A stretch of DNA of 44,270 bases from Nostoc sp. 'Peltigera membranacea cyanobiont' 210A (GCF_002246015.1 NZ_NOLJ01000014.1:16092-60361), one strand, 5' to 3'; counted from the first letter of the stretch, positions 25,567 to 34,086 are shown. Notes: generated from the sequence alone by a model not told the origin. Translations and numbers: made by a program.

Positions 25567-26961
25567 TTATCTAGATAAATTTGCAAACTGAGTTTCATGA
25601 AAGACTGACATTACTTCTTCCATCATCTCTTCATAGCTATTGAAGCGATCCTGCTCGTAACAACCCAAAGGATTTTCAATTACATTCAGCAGACATTTAT
25701 TGCAATAAGTACAGGGTTTCTCTGCCAGGTCTTTACCTGCTTGAAAAGATTTAACTAGGTCATTATTAGCAATTAGGGTACGAGCCATTGTCACCCCATC
25801 ACAATAGCGATCGCTAATTGCCTGACGAATATAAGAAGCTTGCTGTAAACCACCTGTACATAATACAGGAATATTAACGTGCTTTTTAATTTCTCTGGAA
25901 TCTAGTAAGTTTCTGCCTTGGTTCTCTATTAGTAACTGCTTGATTTTAGGGTCTTTTACATCATCACCACTAAAAGCTTGAGGAGGCAATTGCTTTTTCA
26001 CCCGATTCCATAAAAAATTGAAAATTGGATGCAAAAATGCTTTACGAAATAAAATGTAGTTACGTGTGGTTTCGACACCACTTGACAACATGGCATCATA
26101 AGTTTTTGTAATGACATCAAAATTAAAATCACCAATGGGATTGAGCGGGTGAGGAAATAAGCTACCAGTTGACACATGCACGGCATCAGCCCCAGCTTCT
26201 TCTGCCCATTGACAAACTTGGATGGAATCTTCTATGGTATTACCTGGTTTTTCCCAAAAGGTGACGGCGTTGTTATAGTCAACGGCACTAATTTTGAATT
26301 GCAGATGAAAGTCGTTGCCTACTTCTTTGCGGATTGCTCTAATTACATCTAGCAAAAACCGCGCTCGATTCTCTAATGAACCACCATATTCATCTTGACG
26401 GTCGTTAATTCCAGAACTGAGAAATTGATTAAAAAGATATCCATTAGCACTGTGCAATTCCACCCCGTCTAAACCTGCTTCACGGGCACGTCTAGCACCA
26501 TCGGCGAAGTATTGGATTGTTTCTTTTATCTCTGTTAGTGTCATCGCTTGACACAAAAAGCCGTGGAATGGCTCAGTTTGGCTAGTGGAACTTAAGGCTT
26601 TTTTTCCTAAGTTTTCTACACCACCAATATCTTGCTGTCGCCCCGAATGACTTAATTGCAAAATAAATTTACAGTCATATTCGTGGACTCTTTCTCCTAC
26701 TTTTCGCCAAAAAGGAATGCGCTCATCACAGTTAATGGTGGCGTAATTGGGCATAATTCGTCCCCGGATGGCGACTGGAACAAAGGAACTGATAATCGCT
26801 CCTACACCACCACGAGCAAACTTTTCTTCCCAGTTGATTCGGGCTTGAGTACCTGAACCATCATAGTTATCCCATCTGCCAGAAATACTAGAGCGAAATA
26901 TCCGATTTTTTACTGTGAGATTACGGAATCTCAATGGCTCAAATATAATATCGTTTTCCAT
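25567..26961 (-). CDS. old-yellow-enzyme/2,4-dienoyl-CoA-reductase-type FMN reductase with Fe-S motif
   Basis: 464 residues. An FMN TIM barrel spans about 1-410: the LQLSHSGRQ active-site segment (His105), DGVELHSANGYLFNQFLS, and INDRQDEYGGSLENRARFLL, all typical of the NADH:flavin oxidoreductase family. A four-cysteine cluster follows (Cys417, 420, 423, 434 in CTYCNKCLL...GC), as in the 4Fe-4S members 2,4-dienoyl-CoA reductase and trimethylamine dehydrogenase. The C-terminal FAD/NAD(P) domain of those enzymes is absent; the chain ends 30 residues after Cys434. It should reduce C=C bonds next to a carbonyl, as plant OPR3 does in jasmonate synthesis, but must receive electrons by another route. 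First gene of the operon. Confidence 0.9.
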   Translation of the reverse strand: MENDIIFEPLRFRNLTVKNRIFRSSISGRWDNYDGSGTQARINWEEKFARGGVGAIISSFVPVAIRGRIMPNYATINCDERIPFWRKVGERVHEYDCKFILQLSHSGRQQDIGGVENLGKKALSSTSQTEPFHGFLCQAMTLTEIKETIQYFADGARRAREAGLDGVELHSANGYLFNQFLSSGINDRQDEYGGSLENRARFLLDVIRAIRKEVGNDFHLQFKISAVDYNNAVTFWEKPGNTIEDSIQVCQWAEEAGADAVHVSTGSLFPHPLNPIGDFNFDVITKTYDAMLSSGVETTRNYILFRKAFLHPIFNFLWNRVKKQLPPQAFSGDDVKDPKIKQLLIENQGRNLLDSREIKKHVNIPVLCTGGLQQASYIRQAISDRYCDGVTMARTLIANNDLVKSFQAGKDLAEKPCTYCNKCLLNVIENPLGCYEQDRFNSYEEMMEEVMSVFHETQFANLSR

Positions 26962-27627
26962 GTGTTTCTCTGTCTTTATCTATTGTTTCGGCAATAAAAT
27001 TAGAAGTCAAAATTATTCGTAGCACTAACAGTCTCGCCAGAGAACTATTTTTTCTAGTGTCTCTGGGAGGGCAGTTTTTTATGTCTACAAATCTACAGTG
27101 GAGGTTTTCGGATGCGATCGCTAAGTATTAAGTTTTTGTTACTTAAATTTACCTACCAAGTTTCAGCATGGATATTTATCCTTATTGGTTTTTACAGTTA
27201 TATAAGGACTTTTGCAGTTTGTAAACCTACGGGATTTACAGAGCAATTCTTAAAAAAAGTGAAAATTTCCGTCTTTTATTTCTCTTAAAAGGTTAAGGCA
27301 ACCTTAAAAGTAGCTGCTAACAATTTGTTACAAATTTAACCAAGTATGTAGGAAATCGATATAACCATAGCAAATTGGTTATTGAACACCATTGTAAATT
27401 TACAAATTTTTAAATTTTTGATTTAGAAATGTATAAAAGTTTATTGATGACGTTTTACAAAGTTGTGTAGTAACTTCATATATAACGAACCTCAGTAAGG
27501 TACATTAATCATCAAAATCTCCTTAGACTAAATCTGGAAAATGGGAAATTAGTGATGAATCATTAATGTACCTCTGCAAACGTGAGGTGCAGTGTAAAAG
27601 GTTTAGGTGTTACAACCAGAGAGTTTT
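26962..27627. promoter_or_regulatory. divergent control region of the lipoxygenase locus
   Basis: 666 bases between the OYE-type gene (minus) and the secreted diheme cytochrome gene (plus), with no open gene. It has GCGATCGC at about 27115, an AT-rich stretch (27250-27480) and, near the plus-strand gene, a nested inverted repeat: ACCTCA (27489-27494) with TGAGGT (27583-27588), and inside it GGTACATTAAT (27499-27509) with ATTAATGTACC (27562-27572). The latter could be two operator half-sites or one large mRNA hairpin 40 bases before the start codon. Which regulator acts is unknown. Confidence 0.55.
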
Positions 27628-29637
27628 ATGAAAAAGACAAGTCTAATTTTTAAGGGCTGTCTGCTCCTCCTATTCGTGACTATGTTTATAGTCTGCGGCT
27701 TTTATGGAACGCCTACAGCTCTAGCTGATGAGTATAGTAAAATACCTACCTCCATAAGTACTGAGTATTTAGATACGGGTGTATCTGAATACCCTGATAA
27801 CTGCGAAGGTATCGGTTATCTCCCAGAGTACACAAAGGAGAATTTGACAGATGCCGAGAAACGGGGTCGTTGCACTTGGTACTTATGGACTGGCGGTAAT
27901 TCTAAGTACTATCGCGATTTAGCGAAGCGAACGCGTGGCGGTGTTGATCTGCTAAAGCTGATTGACTCGCGTATGCATGACGAGCGATTGCAACGTTATG
28001 GTGCAATTAACGATCCTGGATGTGAAAAGGCGACAGCGCCAGATGAATACGGATTGCTGCTAGATAAATGTAAAGATCCGCTCTCAACTGGCGTAATTGG
28101 GTTGCGTAAGTTCCCCAACCCCAACTTCGACTCGGCTAAATGGAACCCTGTTGAATATGCCAAAAACTCACAAGTTGAGCCTCCCTACGTAATTGGCCAG
28201 TCCTGCGCCATCTGTCACGTAGCATTAGATCCCCTCAATCCACCCAAAGACAAGGAACATCCAAAATGGGAAAACCTTGTAGCAGCATTGGGTAATCAGT
28301 ACATTAAGGAAAATAAATTATTTGCATCCAGCGTTGGAGAAAATAGTTTTGTTAAGCAAGTACTTGATTCTCAAAGACCTGGAACTTCTGATACTTCTCG
28401 GATTGCCACCGATCACATCAACAATCCGAATGCGATCAATTCCATTTTTAATTTAGGCGATCGCCCCAAATATCCAGAGGTGATGAACGATGGTTCAACC
28501 AAGGATGTCAATCATATTCTCAAGGATGGTGCAGACTCTACAGGAGTGCCAATTGCCTCATTACGCGTCTACGTCAACATTGGGATGTGCGGCGATTACT
28601 GGACAAGTCTCCATGAGCCTTTATTAGGCAGAACTCCCCAAAAACCTTTTGATATCGAAAAGGCACGGAAGGAGTGCGAAGGCTGGAGACAGACAGAAGC
28701 ACGCATGGCTGATGCGGAAGCATTCTTAAAAACCATCCAGCCGATGCACCTGAAAGATGCACCAGGTGGTGAAGAGTTCTTGACTAAAGATGAAGAAGTT
28801 CTCAAACGTGGCAAGCTGGTTTTTGCCAGCACTTGTGCTAGTTGTCATTCCAGCAAAAAGCCACCGGCTGCGATCGCAGCTGACGCCGAACAGGCTCAAA
28901 AATGGTACGAAGAGTCTGTACTCAGTAGTAATTTCCTCGACCACAACTTCTTGTCTGATGACCAGCGTTATCCAGTTACACTAATTGGTACGAATGCGGC
29001 GCGATCGCTAGGGACAAATGCCGCTAAGGGGCATATTTGGGATCAGTTCTCGTCGAAGACTTACAAAGAACTGCCTTCACCGGGTACTTTGACGCTGTAC
29101 AACCCCTTCGATGAGAAAAAACCTATCGAATTTAAGATACCTGACGGCGGTTTGGGATATTACCGTACACCTTCACTAGTGAGCATTTGGGCAACAGCAC
29201 CACTTCTTCACAACAACACACTAGGACTTTACAACGAAGATCCTTCAGTGAAAGGACGTGTAGAAGCCTATACGGATGCGATGGAAAAGCTGCTGTGGCC
29301 TGAAAAGCGTGAGGGAATTATCAGTAGGACAGATCGAGATACCAAATTAGAGCTTCCCCCAGGAGATCCGAATCCTAGATTTAGGCTTCCTGTTCCTAAA
29401 GGTACACCTGTGAATTTGCTAGCAAGCATCAATATCAGAGAGGCGATTACATCTCTCAATCTCGGCAACCTTTTCCAAGACTTGAAACCGGGCGGTGGAA
29501 TTAAGGGTAAATTGGCACGTGTACTTTTAAGAGCCAACAAATCTCCTGACTTTGTGGAAGATGAGGGTCATTATTTTGGCTCAAATCTCCCAGATGAAGA
29601 TAAGAAAGCCCTAATTGAGTTCGTGAAAACTTTCTAA
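27628..29637 (+). CDS. secreted diheme cytochrome c, RoxA-like
   Basis: 669 residues from ATG 27628, which has GAGAG just upstream; a GTG at 27607 would spoil the signal peptide. The N-terminus is a signal peptide (KGCLLLLFVTMFIVCGF) with likely cleavage after TALA, so the protein is exported. Heme motifs are CAICH (193-197) and CASCH (403-407), 210 residues apart. Rubber oxygenase RoxA, as I recall it, is ~678 residues with hemes bound near 191-195 and 390-394, a close fit. The C-terminus (GHYFGSNLPDEDKKALIEFV) matches the two anchored cytochromes of the divergent operon. RoxA cleaves polyisoprene with O2; other relatives oxidise fatty acids. The substrate here is unknown, but oxidation of lipid or isoprenoid is the best guess. 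Confidence 0.82.
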   Translation: MKKTSLIFKGCLLLLFVTMFIVCGFYGTPTALADEYSKIPTSISTEYLDTGVSEYPDNCEGIGYLPEYTKENLTDAEKRGRCTWYLWTGGNSKYYRDLAKRTRGGVDLLKLIDSRMHDERLQRYGAINDPGCEKATAPDEYGLLLDKCKDPLSTGVIGLRKFPNPNFDSAKWNPVEYAKNSQVEPPYVIGQSCAICHVALDPLNPPKDKEHPKWENLVAALGNQYIKENKLFASSVGENSFVKQVLDSQRPGTSDTSRIATDHINNPNAINSIFNLGDRPKYPEVMNDGSTKDVNHILKDGADSTGVPIASLRVYVNIGMCGDYWTSLHEPLLGRTPQKPFDIEKARKECEGWRQTEARMADAEAFLKTIQPMHLKDAPGGEEFLTKDEEVLKRGKLVFASTCASCHSSKKPPAAIAADAEQAQKWYEESVLSSNFLDHNFLSDDQRYPVTLIGTNAARSLGTNAAKGHIWDQFSSKTYKELPSPGTLTLYNPFDEKKPIEFKIPDGGLGYYRTPSLVSIWATAPLLHNNTLGLYNEDPSVKGRVEAYTDAMEKLLWPEKREGIISRTDRDTKLELPPGDPNPRFRLPVPKGTPVNLLASINIREAITSLNLGNLFQDLKPGGGIKGKLARVLLRANKSPDFVEDEGHYFGSNLPDEDKKALIEFVKTF

Positions 29638-29709
29638 GTACAGCTCCCGTGTAAAATCGTAGTGTTTTAAACGCAGAGAATTCGCTACGAATTAATAAAA
29701 TGTTTGTAC

Positions 29710-29810
29710 TATAGCGTTTACTAATCACATGAGGTACATCATAGTCCCCTCCTTGCTTGCGGGGAGGGGGTTGGGGGTGGGGTTCTTGTACCTCACTGAG
29801 AACCGCTATA
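29710..29810. mobile_element. MITE-like element with nested inverted ends
   Basis: TATAGCG (29710-29716) and CGCTATA (29804-29810) are the outer ends; GAGGTAC (29731-29737) and GTACCTC (29788-29794) pair inside. The core is the C/G-rich sequence (GGGGAGGGGGTTGGGGGTGG at 29761-29780) seen reversed in the element at 2760-2884. No coding capacity. Confidence 0.6.
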
Positions 29811-29835
29811 AGACAACTTGTCTTGATATTCTGCA

Positions 29836-29864
29836 CTCGTTCCCAGATTTAACCTGGGAACGAG
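29836..29864 (+). repeat. REP-like hairpin upstream of the hydrolase gene
   Basis: CTCGTTCCCAG (29836-29846) pairs with CTGGGAACGAG (29854-29864), 32 bases before the hydrolase ATG. The same GTTCCCAG/CTGGGAAC core recurs at 32565-32588. It may affect mRNA stability between the two genes. Confidence 0.6.
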
Positions 29865-29895
29865 AAAAAATATTGATTAAATAGCAAGGATATAT

Positions 29896-31368
29896 ATGCA
29901 GTATTTACCAATCGTCTTCGTTCGTGGATATGCAGGTACACAAAAAGACGTTGAGCAAACAGTCAACGATCCCTTTTATGGATTCAATAGTGGTTCAACG
30001 CATATTCGAGTAGATGAGAAGGAAAATCCTCAGAAGTTTTTTTTCGAGAGTCCATTGCTGCGGCTAATGACCGATCATGGTTATCAACCGATTGTTGACA
30101 ATCAGAATGTGAGCCATCAGATTAAAAGATTGTCCGGTCAACTTCATAAAACTATTTGGATCTATCGATTTTATGATATATCTACACCTAGTTTTGGCTC
30201 TTCAAGTGTAGTTCGACAAGAGATGGAGGAGATCGCCAAGGGTTTAAGAGACTTGATCCAGAATGTCAAGGAAACGACGGGTGCTGACAAAATTTATCTT
30301 ATTGCCCATTCAATGGGAGGTCTTGTTTGTCGCAGCTTGATTCAAAAGATTTATCCAGAACAAGGCGAGCAAGCTGCCGACAGCATTGACAAATTCTTTA
30401 CCTACGCTACACCTCATGGCGGTATTTATTTTGAAGTGGGGAGTGGCTTGCTGGAAAATCTGAGGGACAAATTTCAATTGAATAATTCTGATGACTTTGG
30501 TCCTCAGCGGATGTATCAGTATTTAACACCTGATGTCCGGCCAACAGATGAGTTACCCGATAACTTTCAGCTAGAAAAACTACAAATCATAGAGAATGGA
30601 TTTTCGCCAGACCGCGTTTTTTCTTTAATCGGCACTAATGCACATGATTATGAAGAAGCTTTTGGTCTCTCACGCAAGACTGTGGGAGTGAAAAGTGATG
30701 GTTTAGTTCAGATTGATAAAGCTTATATCAGGGGATCTCATCGTGCTTATGTTCATCGCTCTCATGGGGGACGTTATGGCATATTGAACTCCGAAGAAGG
30801 TTATCAAAACCTGCAACGATTTTTGTTTGGTGATATCCAGGTGAAACTGTCTCTGAGCAATGTTGAGTTACAAGACTTGGACAAGAACTTTTATCAACTA
30901 GAAACTAGGGTGGCTTTGCGTGGTCTTCCTATTCCTATATATGAGCAAGCGATCGCTCATTATTGCCCAATTACACAAGAGTTAACCCGAACAGATAAAC
31001 CTGTTCCCCTATTTACAGCTTTCTTAATCCCAAGAAACTCAGCCAGTGATGATAATATATGTAGATATGCTCTGCGTTTAGCACTACATTCATTCACAAA
31101 ACAAGAGACAAATTGGTTACGTGACAGTCATCTCGACCAAGTACCTTTGTGGTCTGACTATCTAATTACTGATGTTGCCGAATCAAATAGCACTTATGAG
31201 GCTAAATACAGTTGGAACTCTGAAGAAAAAGAGCCAGTAACAAAGTTAAATCCGACTTCCGAATCCAGTCCAGGTATATATGTTGCGTATGTTTACTTAC
31301 CTGAACGTGGGCAAAAAGTCTTAGGAACAAATGCGGCAGTTCGCTTGGAAATCTCCCAATGGAAATAA
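29896..31368 (+). CDS. alpha/beta hydrolase, lipase-like
   Basis: 490 residues without a signal peptide. The N-terminal part (1-300) is an alpha/beta-hydrolase: IVFVRGYAG (oxyanion-side loop), then YLIAHSMGGLVCR with the nucleophile Ser139, and YATPHGG after it, as in lipases and PGAP1-like esterases. A catalytic His is likely in the HRAYVHRSHGG stretch (about 287-297). The C-terminal ~180 residues are unrecognised and look like beta-strands. It would free acyl chains from membrane lipids or other esters. Its place between the RoxA-like gene and the SDR, opposite a lipoxygenase operon, suggests it supplies the fatty acid substrate; this is inference. Confidence 0.83.
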   Translation: MQYLPIVFVRGYAGTQKDVEQTVNDPFYGFNSGSTHIRVDEKENPQKFFFESPLLRLMTDHGYQPIVDNQNVSHQIKRLSGQLHKTIWIYRFYDISTPSFGSSSVVRQEMEEIAKGLRDLIQNVKETTGADKIYLIAHSMGGLVCRSLIQKIYPEQGEQAADSIDKFFTYATPHGGIYFEVGSGLLENLRDKFQLNNSDDFGPQRMYQYLTPDVRPTDELPDNFQLEKLQIIENGFSPDRVFSLIGTNAHDYEEAFGLSRKTVGVKSDGLVQIDKAYIRGSHRAYVHRSHGGRYGILNSEEGYQNLQRFLFGDIQVKLSLSNVELQDLDKNFYQLETRVALRGLPIPIYEQAIAHYCPITQELTRTDKPVPLFTAFLIPRNSASDDNICRYALRLALHSFTKQETNWLRDSHLDQVPLWSDYLITDVAESNSTYEAKYSWNSEEKEPVTKLNPTSESSPGIYVAYVYLPERGQKVLGTNAAVRLEISQWK

Positions 31369-31613
31369 ATAATTTTTTGTTGTGTAGTCAGTGATTAATT
31401 GTGTTGACTTAGCACTTCTTAATTATTCTGGAGAGAGAATAATCAAGCTTAAAGAACGTTAGGTTAATAATGACTAATAACTAATGATTTATAAAAGACA
31501 TGAGTGAAAAAGAATGGATAGATACAACCTACGTATCTATAAGGTTTCTGGATTAACACATAGTTATTTTCACCAGATGTCTATTTATTTCAAGCTGTTA
31601 ATAGAGGAAAATT

Positions 31614-32405
31614 ATGCAGACTAATCGCAAACAAACGGCTCTTATTACTGGTGCATCTGGCGGCATCGGTTATGAATTCGTGAAATTATTTGCTCAGGAT
31701 GGTTACAATCTTGTGTTGGTAGCTAGAAGCGTGGACAAGCTGAATAAAATCGCCGATGAATTTAAAAATAAATTTGGCATTGATGTCAAAGTTATTTCCA
31801 AAGATTTATCTAACCCATCAGCCCCAGAAGAAATTTTCACAGAGCTAGAACAAGCATCAATCAATATTGATGTGTTGGTGAACAATGCCGGGTTTGCTAC
31901 CTACGGATTATTTAACGAAATTGACCTGAATGCTGAAATGCAATTGCTACAGGTTAATGTTTTATGTCTGACACATTTAACCAAGTTATTTCTCAAAGGT
32001 ATGGTTAAACGGGGATCTGGAAAAATATTAAACTTGGCTTCCACTGCTGCTTTTCAACCAGGGCCACTGATGGCAGTATACTACGCTAGCAAAGCCTATG
32101 TCTTATCATTCTCAGAAGCGATCGCTAATGAATTAGAAGGTACAGGCGTTTCTGTAACAGCACTTTGTCCAGGGCCTACCGAATCTGGTTTTCAACAAAG
32201 AGCCGCAATGGAAGACTCAAAGTTGGTAAGCGGTCAAAAAATTATGACTGCGGAAACAGTAGCCCAAATCGGTTATCGCGGTCTATTTGAAAACAAAACT
32301 GTTGTAGTTCCTGGAATTAAAAATAAGCTACTCGCTGAATCTGTAAGATTTACTCCCAGAAAGCTAGTAACTAAACTAGTTAGAAATATGCAGGAAAGCA
32401 AATAA
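31614..32405 (+). CDS. short-chain dehydrogenase/reductase
   Basis: 263 residues, full-length classical SDR. The NAD(P) loop TGASGGIG is at 12-19, NNAG at 90-93, and the catalytic residues are Ser143 (NLAST), Tyr156 and Lys160 (YYASK). ARSVDKL after strand 2 suggests NADPH. It belongs to the DltE/ketoreductase-like group and would interconvert a carbonyl and an alcohol. Residues 133-137 read RGSGK, where HetN of Anabaena has RGSGR at about the same place; see findings. It follows the hydrolase gene after 245 gene-free bases, and could process the locus product. Confidence 0.9.
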   Translation: MQTNRKQTALITGASGGIGYEFVKLFAQDGYNLVLVARSVDKLNKIADEFKNKFGIDVKVISKDLSNPSAPEEIFTELEQASINIDVLVNNAGFATYGLFNEIDLNAEMQLLQVNVLCLTHLTKLFLKGMVKRGSGKILNLASTAAFQPGPLMAVYYASKAYVLSFSEAIANELEGTGVSVTALCPGPTESGFQQRAAMEDSKLVSGQKIMTAETVAQIGYRGLFENKTVVVPGIKNKLLAESVRFTPRKLVTKLVRNMQESK

Positions 32406-32481
32406 GTTGTAACACAGCAATCCTAAATCAAACGCTCAGAAACGAATGGTACTAAGTTAAGATACAGCCCTTGCCCCAACT

Positions 32482-32671
32482 GTTTCCCAGCCTCCAGGCT
32501 GGGAAACCATTCTCGGAGGCTCCGCCTCCTTTTTCTTGACAAGAGGCAGAGCCTCTCGGAACTTGTTCCCAGCCTCCAGGCTGGGAACAAGGATACAATA
32601 AGTCTTTGGGCTTTTCTTAGTGCCATTCCGCTCAGAAACAATATCCCCGACTTCTTTAAGAAGTCGGGGAT
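32482..32671. repeat. array of five REP-like hairpins
   Basis: Five palindromes in 190 bases: 32482-32507 (12-bp stem GTTTCCCAGCCT), 32515-32529 (GGAGGC-TCC-GCCTCC), 32542-32556 (AGAGGC-AGA-GCCTCT), 32565-32588 (GTTCCCAGCCT, a near copy of the first) and 32643-32671 (13-bp stem ATCCCCGACTTCT). They lie between the convergent SDR and radC genes, a usual place for REP elements, and would also stop transcription from both sides. Confidence 0.75.
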
Positions 32672-32704
32672 CTGCGGGTTGCGATTCTCACAAGTCTTTA
32701 ATTA

Positions 32705-32793
32705 CGAATTACGTTAGCGCAGCGTTAGCGTTAGCGAAGCGGTAGCGAGTACTCGAGCGTCCGCAGGAGCGTCATTACGAATTACGAATTATT
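32705..32793. repeat. GTTAGCGCAGCG-type dispersed repeat
   Basis: Repeats of GTTAGCG and AAGCGGTAGCGAG units, flanked by two copies of ATTACGAATTA (about 32700 and 32774). The unit GTTAGCGCAGCGTTAGCG is shared with 4317-4334. With the hairpin array above it fills the 388-base gap 32406-32793. Confidence 0.6.
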
Positions 32794-33525
32794 TTAATCC
32801 CCCTGTGGATGCTCATCCCACAAAGTTGTCAGTTCCCGTAAACTTTGATGATTGCCATTACCCAAAATCAAATGATCTAGTACCGGAATGCCCAAAAGCT
32901 GCGCCCCTGCTAACAACTGGCGCGTTAATTCTATATCTTCTTGGCTGGGTTCAAGGTTCCCAGAAGGGTGGTTATGGGCAACTATTACCCGCGTTGCGCC
33001 TTGACGAATAACTTCTCGAAAAATATCACGGGGAGAGGCTAAGGTTTCGGTTGCAGTACCAATAGTAATTACTTGCGTACCCAATAAGCGATTCTTGACA
33101 TCTAATAGCACCACTGCAAAACGTTCTTGTACCTGCCACATCAAATCTTGACTGAGGGTAGCAGCAGCAGCAAGTGGGCTATCAATTAATGTGCCATCAT
33201 TGGGGCGAGATTGAAAGGCGCGTTTACCCAATTCAATTGCTGCTAAAATACTTGTCGCCTTCGCCGGGCCAACACCAGAAATTTGCATCAACTCAGCAGG
33301 GCTAACTTCTCGCAGAACTACCAAAGGATCGCGTTGGTGTTTGCCTAATTCGCTTAAGATATATTGTCCCAAACCCACAGCAGATAGTTTTCCCGGTCCT
33401 TGACCAGTGCCTAGAAGAATTGCGATTAACTCCGCTGTGGCTAAAATTTTTGCACCATGCGTCATTAATCGCTCACGCGGACGCTCATTTGTAGGTAGGT
33501 CGGCAATTCTGAGGCAATAGGTCAT
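32794..33525 (-). CDS. radC: RadC-family (JAB/MPN+) protein
   Basis: 243 residues from ATG 33525 (MTYCLRIADLPTNERPRERL, the usual N-terminus); an ATG 24 bases earlier is less likely. A helix-hairpin-helix region (LMQISGVGPAKATSILAAIE) is followed by the JAB metallo-domain with the zinc motif AHNHPSGNLEPSQED (HxHx7SxxD). The old DNA-repair assignment of RadC is doubtful; the fold is that of zinc isopeptidases, and the role is unsettled. It is followed by a hairpin-rich gap. Confidence 0.93.
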   Translation of the reverse strand: MTYCLRIADLPTNERPRERLMTHGAKILATAELIAILLGTGQGPGKLSAVGLGQYILSELGKHQRDPLVVLREVSPAELMQISGVGPAKATSILAAIELGKRAFQSRPNDGTLIDSPLAAAATLSQDLMWQVQERFAVVLLDVKNRLLGTQVITIGTATETLASPRDIFREVIRQGATRVIVAHNHPSGNLEPSQEDIELTRQLLAGAQLLGIPVLDHLILGNGNHQSLRELTTLWDEHPQGD

Positions 33526-33669
33526 ATTAAAGTAAGAAAATAGCACCACACATAGAACTATCCTTAGTTATCCCTCGTTTGCTCTCAAAATCATCTTTAA
33601 TTTGAGAAAATCTTTAATTTTACCCGCCCGCCGTAGGCTATCGCACTTCCACAATCAACCAATAACAAG

Positions 33670-34086
33670 TTACTCAAGACTATTTGGGAAGAAAGCAGCA
33701 GGTGAAATATGAAAAAACTTCGCCAGTTCTTCAATGTGTCTAGTTGTTAATTTACGCTGCTTTTTCAATATGGCCGATATAATAGATTCTGTTTTGAAAA
33801 TGGGTACTAAATCTTTTTGAAGTAGCCCATTTTCTTCTATCAAAACTTGAAGTAAATCTATTCCATAAATATCAGGCACAGGCTCTTGCGTTTGTTCAAA
33901 CTCGTAAACTAGAGTGCCTAAAATATTAAGATAATCTTTTTCATCCAATGTTAACGGAGCGCTATCTATCAAAGAATTAATAACTTTTTGGGTAGCAAAT
34001 AACTCATCCTCAGTCTTGATAGGACGAGGAGGAAATGCTTGCAGCAGTTCAATGTAGGTAGGACGTTTATTTAAACCAAGGATCAT
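33670..34086 (-). CDS. higA: HigA-type antitoxin
   Basis: 138 residues. The N-terminal half is acidic and helical; the C-terminal half is a helix-turn-helix (LLQVLIEENGLLQKDLVPIF, then the recognition part ISAILKKQRKLTTRHIEELA, then KFFHISPAAFF), as in the HigA/YgjM antitoxins. It would bind HigB and repress the pair's promoter. The start overlaps the end of the toxin gene by 20 bases, which shows one mRNA and the toxin-first order typical of higBA. Confidence 0.87.
   Translation of the reverse strand: MILGLNKRPTYIELLQAFPPRPIKTEDELFATQKVINSLIDSAPLTLDEKDYLNILGTLVYEFEQTQEPVPDIYGIDLLQVLIEENGLLQKDLVPIFKTESIISAILKKQRKLTTRHIEELAKFFHISPAAFFPNSLE

Noticed and set aside
29501..29836. 111-codon minus-strand frame between the RoxA-like gene and the hydrolase
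   Set aside because: It overlaps the end of the cytochrome gene and translates a MITE-like repeat.
31614..32405. SDR as the hetN gene itself
   Set aside because: It has RGSGK and not RGSGR, and it sits in a lipid-oxidation context without HetN's usual neighbours; reported only as an observation.
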